From: Euperipatoides rowelli
Lineage: Eukaryota > Onychophora > Udeonychophora > Euonychophora > Peripatopsidae
Strand: one strand, 5' to 3'
DNA: 11,489 bases
Assembly: GCA_003024985.2 (NCBI GenBank)
Contig: PXIH01S0020544.1
Below, one piece after another: positions 8,160 through 11,489 of the stretch. The notes under the pieces are model-generated. The model was given only the letters and a program-made list of their open reading frames with translations. It was not told the origin of the DNA and ran no database searches. The position numbers and the translations under genes were made by a program. Position 1 is the stretch's first letter, and the number at the start of each line of letters is the position of its first letter.

Positions 8160-8320
8160 CATCCAAAAATGCAACTTCCTGTTGCAAAGCATCTTGGGGC
8201 TAAATCAGTATGTCTGTTTTCCCTCTACTGAGGTATAACTTTAATATTTCCCAGAATTGTTTTTTCTGTCATAAGGTAGAAGACATGGATCATTTATTGA
8301 TTAAATGTGCACAGTTTTAA
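8160..8320 (+). pseudogene. Second LINE relic: zf-RVT zinc motif on the plus strand
   Basis: A plus-strand open frame from 8204 to the TAA at 8318-8320 contains NISQNCFFC, then HKVEDMDHLLIKCAQF. This gives C-x2-C-x7-H-x4-C, with the cysteines at 8258, 8267 and 8306 and the histidine at 8291. It parallels the zinc motif of the main LINE on the other strand (CVLC, EDQDHLFNHC) but differs in sequence and in one spacing. Just upstream, in another frame, QLPVAKHLGAK fits the 'L-P-x-x-x-x-L' segment usually found before this zinc motif. The remnant is short, ends in a stop and runs into an A-rich stretch (8321-8340). It comes from an independent LINE insertion. Confidence 0.55.
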
Positions 8321-8876
8321 AAACTAAACAAAAAAAACCCCCAAATGCTGACACTTTTTTTCATTAGAAAATGGACTGGGCATATGATTTTGACAATCTT
8401 TTCTACATTATGTTCATTCCAACATCTTATAACAATAGTCTTAACCCATTCCATTCAAATGACGATTATATAGATTATATATCAACATTATAGATTTATC
8501 TTCCACTCCACTGTCAAATAAGGTCAGTGTTTCATTGATAGCCTCAAAAATGCTGCAAATTAGTAAATTTATATTCAAAAATTTATTTTCTTTGTTTTTA
8601 ATCATAGCAAATGATTTTTTTTAAAAAAAACTAGAATTAAAATCAATGGATTTAAAAGAATTCAATTATGAAAAAAATTGAATTTATATCTTAAAAGAAT
8701 TGGAGTGAAAAGTGCATATTGAGAATTTTAATTATGTTTGAATAATTAAGTAGTTTTAGAACTTTTAAGGATATCTGTCACTACTGGAATTCCCATTTCT
8801 ACCCTTAATTAAGTTTGTGGATTAATTGTTTTACTGTTGTACTCCTTGTGTTTTATTTTATTTTTTCCCTAAAGTG
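8321..8876. other. AT-rich sequence, no gene seen
   Basis: There is no coding signature on either strand. A T8A8 tract lies at 8615-8630. The first 100 bases could be the eroded C-terminal tail of the plus-strand LINE relic, but no motif is left to show it. Confidence 0.4.
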
Positions 8877-8962
8877 TTTTTTTTTTTTTTTTTTTGTGGT
8901 GTTTGTGTGTTGTTCTTTTGCTAAATAATTTAAATTGGTAATTTTTGTGTGTTTGTGTGTTT
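8877..8962. repeat. T19 run followed by GT-rich low-complexity tract
   Basis: A run of 19 T lies at 8877-8895. It is followed by TGTGGTGTTTGTGTGTTGTT and, further on, TTTTTGTGTGTTTGTGTGTTTTG up to about 8962. The plus strand is nearly free of C here. Read on the minus strand it is a CA-rich stretch ending in a 19-A run. That could be the poly(A) end of a minus-strand retroposon, but no body was recognised upstream of it. Confidence 0.6.
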
Positions 8963-10500
8963 TGTAACACCAACATAATATCACAGATTTTGCTAAAATG
9001 TTAATGTTGTTAAATGGGTTATTGTTAAAGTAAATGGTGTCAAGTTGAGTATTTTATTTCGGCTTAGAAATTATGTGCACCCACTAGGAGAGGAGACTAT
9101 CAATAATCACACCCGTATTTTGATTTGTTTTTGGTGTTTGATTCATCTGCACAGGCTAGGAACAAAGAATCTAGAGAGGGGATAAAGTGACATAATCCTA
9201 TAGTAAGATCTGACAATATGGGAAAAAAATGATACTAGTATAAACACAACATTATGATTGTAAATGGGGGTATACCTCACATTATAGTTTGTCTATCCTT
9301 AAAGTTATGTTTGGTAAATGATAACAGTTTTTCTTTTTATGATAAAAATGGAGCTATTAAATATATGATTATTCCAAAATCCTTATTACTAGTTTGCAGA
9401 AGTTTACATGAAGTAACTACTATATATCTATAAACAAACCTGTAACAAGAATTTATTTATTCCTGGTACTAAGATATTAACTCAAGTTCTTTTACACTTT
9501 GAGATTAATTCCTAATATTGATTTAAAAGTTTTGAAAAACTTTTAGAAATCGAAAAAACAATTAGATGACATGGTCGAATAGGTTAGTATCCTATTTAGT
9601 GATCGTTCTGAACGAGATTAACTTGGACCACCTCCAAAACAAGTTTTTATTATATAATTCCCTGCAGGTGTAAAAGTCTATCTCTGTTGTATTTCTACTA
9701 TGATTTCTATATGAGATACAGAAATGTAAGAGGGTTATACTTGCTGTGATTAAAAGGTAAGCTGAATTCATTATAATTTGTGAAAGTTAATAGAAATTTA
9801 ATTTTTGGCGATTAAATTAATATTGAATAATAAATGAAAAAATTCAAACAGCATGTTTTTTTTTAATAAAAAAAAAATTGTTTAAGATGTATAATTAATT
9901 GAAGAAAAAAGTGTTGCCTAAGTAGGCTAATTGCACATTATGTCAAGCAATTTTAGATAATTATACATATATCTAACAGTATATAGCATTTATTACAATC
10001 TAGCCAATAGTATTCGTATTTTATAAGGTTAATGAATAAAATTATTTTTGTGTTGTAGAGGTGTTCATATCTTCCTCTAACATTCTTTGATAAAATAAAT
10101 TACAATAGAGAAGATATAAATAACAAAACAATTAAATGTAATAAACAATAATATAATAAATGTTTAACATTTCAAACACAATACATATTTTTTTCTTTTC
10201 AAAGAATCTTCCTCGTTCAGACGCTAGTAAGTAATAAATTAGCTATTACAAATAGAACAATTTTTTTTAAAAAAATAAATAAACATCAATAGTTTTTTTT
10301 TTCTTTTCATTTTTAAACAAATAGTTTTATTCAAATCCCAATATTTTAACACATAATAAGAAAAAGCAAATTGGCAGTCATAGAACAATTTGGAAAATAC
10401 CGAAATGTACATTAATGTTTTGAAATATACACTATTTGAAAATTCCTGGAAATTATAGCAATAACAATAAATATTTGTTACCATATGATAGGCCTATGCT
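8963..10500. other. Long AT-rich intergenic stretch, no gene seen
   Basis: I read both strands and found no long open frame with coding character and no RNA gene. Noted inside are T9-AAT-A10 at 9856-9877, T8A7 at 10261-10275 and a T-rich run at 10293-10310. An A-box-like word at 9573-9583 has no B-box partner. The short minus-strand ORF at 10239-10484 has only low-complexity composition. Confidence 0.4.
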
Positions 10501-10508
10501 CTTTGTTT

Positions 10509-10622
10509 GGAAGGTTGGTCGTAAGGTTATGCGAACCGTCTAATCTGGCCAAGACATATATATCGGAAGTTGAGTTTGATTAGTTCCGAGTTCGAATCCA
10601 GGAAGTAAAAAAAATATATATA
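10509..10622 (+). repeat. tRNA-derived SINE-like element with A8(TA)n tail
   Basis: On the plus strand, an A-box match TGGTCGTAAGG is at 10516-10526 and a B box GAGTTCGAATCC at 10588-10599. The bases after the B box, AGGAAGT, lead straight into A8 (10607-10614) and a TA repeat (10615-10622). The A-to-B span of 84 bases is longer than in a normal tRNA, and I could not fold a full cloverleaf. The promoter boxes plus A-rich/TA tail fit a short tRNA-derived SINE. It is not the same family as the Leu-like element at 436-511. The minus-strand ORF over it, with LLPGFELGTNQ, is the usual translation shadow of a B box. Confidence 0.6.
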
Positions 10623-10639
10623 TGCTTAGAAAAAAAAAT

Positions 10640-10913
10640 AACTCAGAAGTTTTATCAGGAATGTAATGATAGTTTTTGCATTTCCTTAGTGCAATTAAAA
10701 TTCCACATTTTAATTTCTTCTCATAATTCATTATAATTATAAGTACTAATTAATAGCCTAATAATAAAAAAAGGTATTATTGGATAGTGCATTCTTAAAT
10801 TATTGACCTACCAGGGAATTGAAAAGTCATTTCCCGAATCATCTTCCTTCTTACTTCCAGTATTTACACATTTGTCAAAATAATTTTAGATAATTTAAAC
10901 TTACTTAGGCCCC
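10640..10913. other. AT-rich sequence, nothing recognised
   Basis: I found no coding signature, RNA gene or repeat in this stretch between the SINE-like element and the nested inverted repeat. Confidence 0.4.
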
Positions 10914-10967
10914 GCAGAGCATGCTAGTTGGCACATATACAACTAGCATAAGAAACAAATGCTCTGC
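10914..10967. repeat. Nested inverted repeat, 54-base hairpin
   Basis: The outer arms GCAGAGC (10914-10920) and GCTCTGC (10961-10967) pair perfectly. Directly inside, ATGCTAGTTG (10921-10930) and CAACTAGCAT (10940-10949) pair perfectly around a 9-base loop. The only unpaired part of the stem is an 11-base bulge on the right arm (10950-10960). That gives 17 base pairs in two stacked stems. Because the outer left arm can share the AT, the outer stem can alternatively be read as 9 bp. Its role is unknown: it could be an RNA hairpin, a cruciform or the remains of a small inverted-repeat transposon. Confidence 0.7.
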
Positions 10968-11135
10968 AATCATAGCATCCTATATACTAAGCCTGCCTTA
11001 TAAGAAGTCGGCTCTAAAGTGGAATAATTCATACTTGACTTATTAATTTAAAATTAATATTATTAACTATATTACGGAAACTAGATTTATACACACAGAC
11101 AAACATATATATGAATTATATTCCTTTATAATTAT

Positions 11136-11228
11136 TCAGTCATATTCTTCATTAAATGAGAGCTCAAAATTAGCCCTCATTTTTTCTTGCTCATCCAGGT
11201 TTTCCCATGCCATAGCATAAGCCTCACA
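11136..11228 (-). other. Short coding-like stretch, possible terminal exon or pseudogene scrap
   Basis: On the minus strand 30 codons end in TGA at 11138-11136, reading CEAYAMAWENLDEQEKM then RANFELSFNEEYD. The composition (E, N, A, M, W, with mixed codon ends) is unlike the lysine, isoleucine and asparagine noise typical of this AT-rich DNA. It resembles an acidic protein C-terminus. Upstream the frame closes in the ATTT repeat at 11229-11248, so an intron boundary or a break would be needed near 11225. The AG available there (GTGAG/GCT) has no pyrimidine tract. No polyadenylation signal was noted close downstream. I do not recognise the protein. Confidence 0.3.
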
Positions 11229-11248
11229 ATTTATTTATTTATTTATTT
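11229..11248. repeat. (ATTT)5 microsatellite
   Basis: Five perfect copies of ATTT run from 11229 to 11248, directly next to the coding-like stretch on its left. Confidence 0.9.
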
Positions 11249-11489
11249 GTGATTTACCTGTAGTATACTTTATTTTTTAATAGGTTTTGCAGTACATAAT
11301 TTAGTAAGCATCTAACTAAAAAAACATAGTCTTATTTGTTTAAAAGTGATTATTTAATCATTTATTTTTGCTATCTTTGCTATCTCACATAATCAATTTT
11401 TTTTTACAAGTTTGTTTACTATTTTGGCAGCCCAACTAAGAGGTTGCAGTTGAAGTTGTTAAAATATTTTGGAATATTTTATTGATTTT
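11249..11489. other. AT-rich right edge, no gene seen
   Basis: On the minus strand a T-rich acceptor-like TTTTTTTAG near 11315-11325 and a donor-like CAG/GTAAAT near 11260 flank about 60 bases with one open frame. This is suggestive only, given the composition. Nothing else was recognised. Confidence 0.3.

Noticed and set aside
9573-9583. A third tRNA-like A box (TGGTCGAATAG)
   Set aside because: No B box follows within 150 bases, so there is no second promoter element to support it.
10239-10484. 81-codon minus-strand ORF
   Set aside because: Low-complexity composition, with runs translated from A/T tracts and no motif.
1-11489. CRISPR array, bacterial operon, promoter or terminator, rRNA gene
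   Set aside because: There are no spaced direct repeats, no ribosome-binding-site-led gene runs and no rRNA-like segment. The sequence is eukaryotic in character.

Overview
This is an AT-rich window of eukaryotic, almost certainly animal, nuclear DNA. It holds no intact protein-coding gene that I can support. What can be read is a graveyard of retrotransposons: one long two-ORF non-LTR element (LINE) on the minus strand, two smaller LINE relics, and two tRNA-derived SINE-like elements. The animal assignment rests on the L1/Tx1-like LINE, the Pol III type SINE heads, the long AT-rich non-coding stretches and the microsatellites. The exact taxon cannot be fixed. An invertebrate is my guess only.

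Layout. At 436-511 (minus) lies a SINE head resembling tRNA-Leu. At 670-1425 (minus) lies a decayed LINE endonuclease followed by linker-like sequence, unlike the endonuclease of the main element. At 1741-1980 there is a strikingly G-depleted, C-rich tract. The main LINE runs on the minus strand from about 7260 (5') to about 2400 (3'). Its ORF1 starts at a Kozak-like ATG (7248) and carries an RRM-like region and a CCHC knuckle. ORF2 starts at 5888, two bases after the ORF1 stop. ORF2 carries an APE-type endonuclease, a linker, a reverse transcriptase of the L1/Tx1 type, a thumb/connection region and a zf-RVT C-terminal zinc motif. Frameshifts and stops occur throughout, so the copy is dead. 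At about 8160-8320 a second zf-RVT zinc motif lies on the plus strand. At 10509-10622 there is a second SINE-like element, on the plus strand. Around 10914-10967 there is a nested inverted repeat. At 11136-11228 (minus) there is a short coding-like stretch that could be a terminal exon or a pseudogene scrap.

The LINE supplies the enzymes (endonuclease, reverse transcriptase) that such elements use for target-primed reverse transcription. SINEs like the two here depend on LINE machinery in trans, but nothing in the sequence ties either SINE to this LINE family. No CRISPR array, bacterial operon, rRNA gene or convincing functional tRNA gene was seen. I found no undescribed functional system. 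The observations most worth a second look are the tight ORF1/ORF2 junction, the possibly displaced ORF2 segment, the three distinct LINE relics, the nested hairpin and the C-terminal-exon-like ORF.
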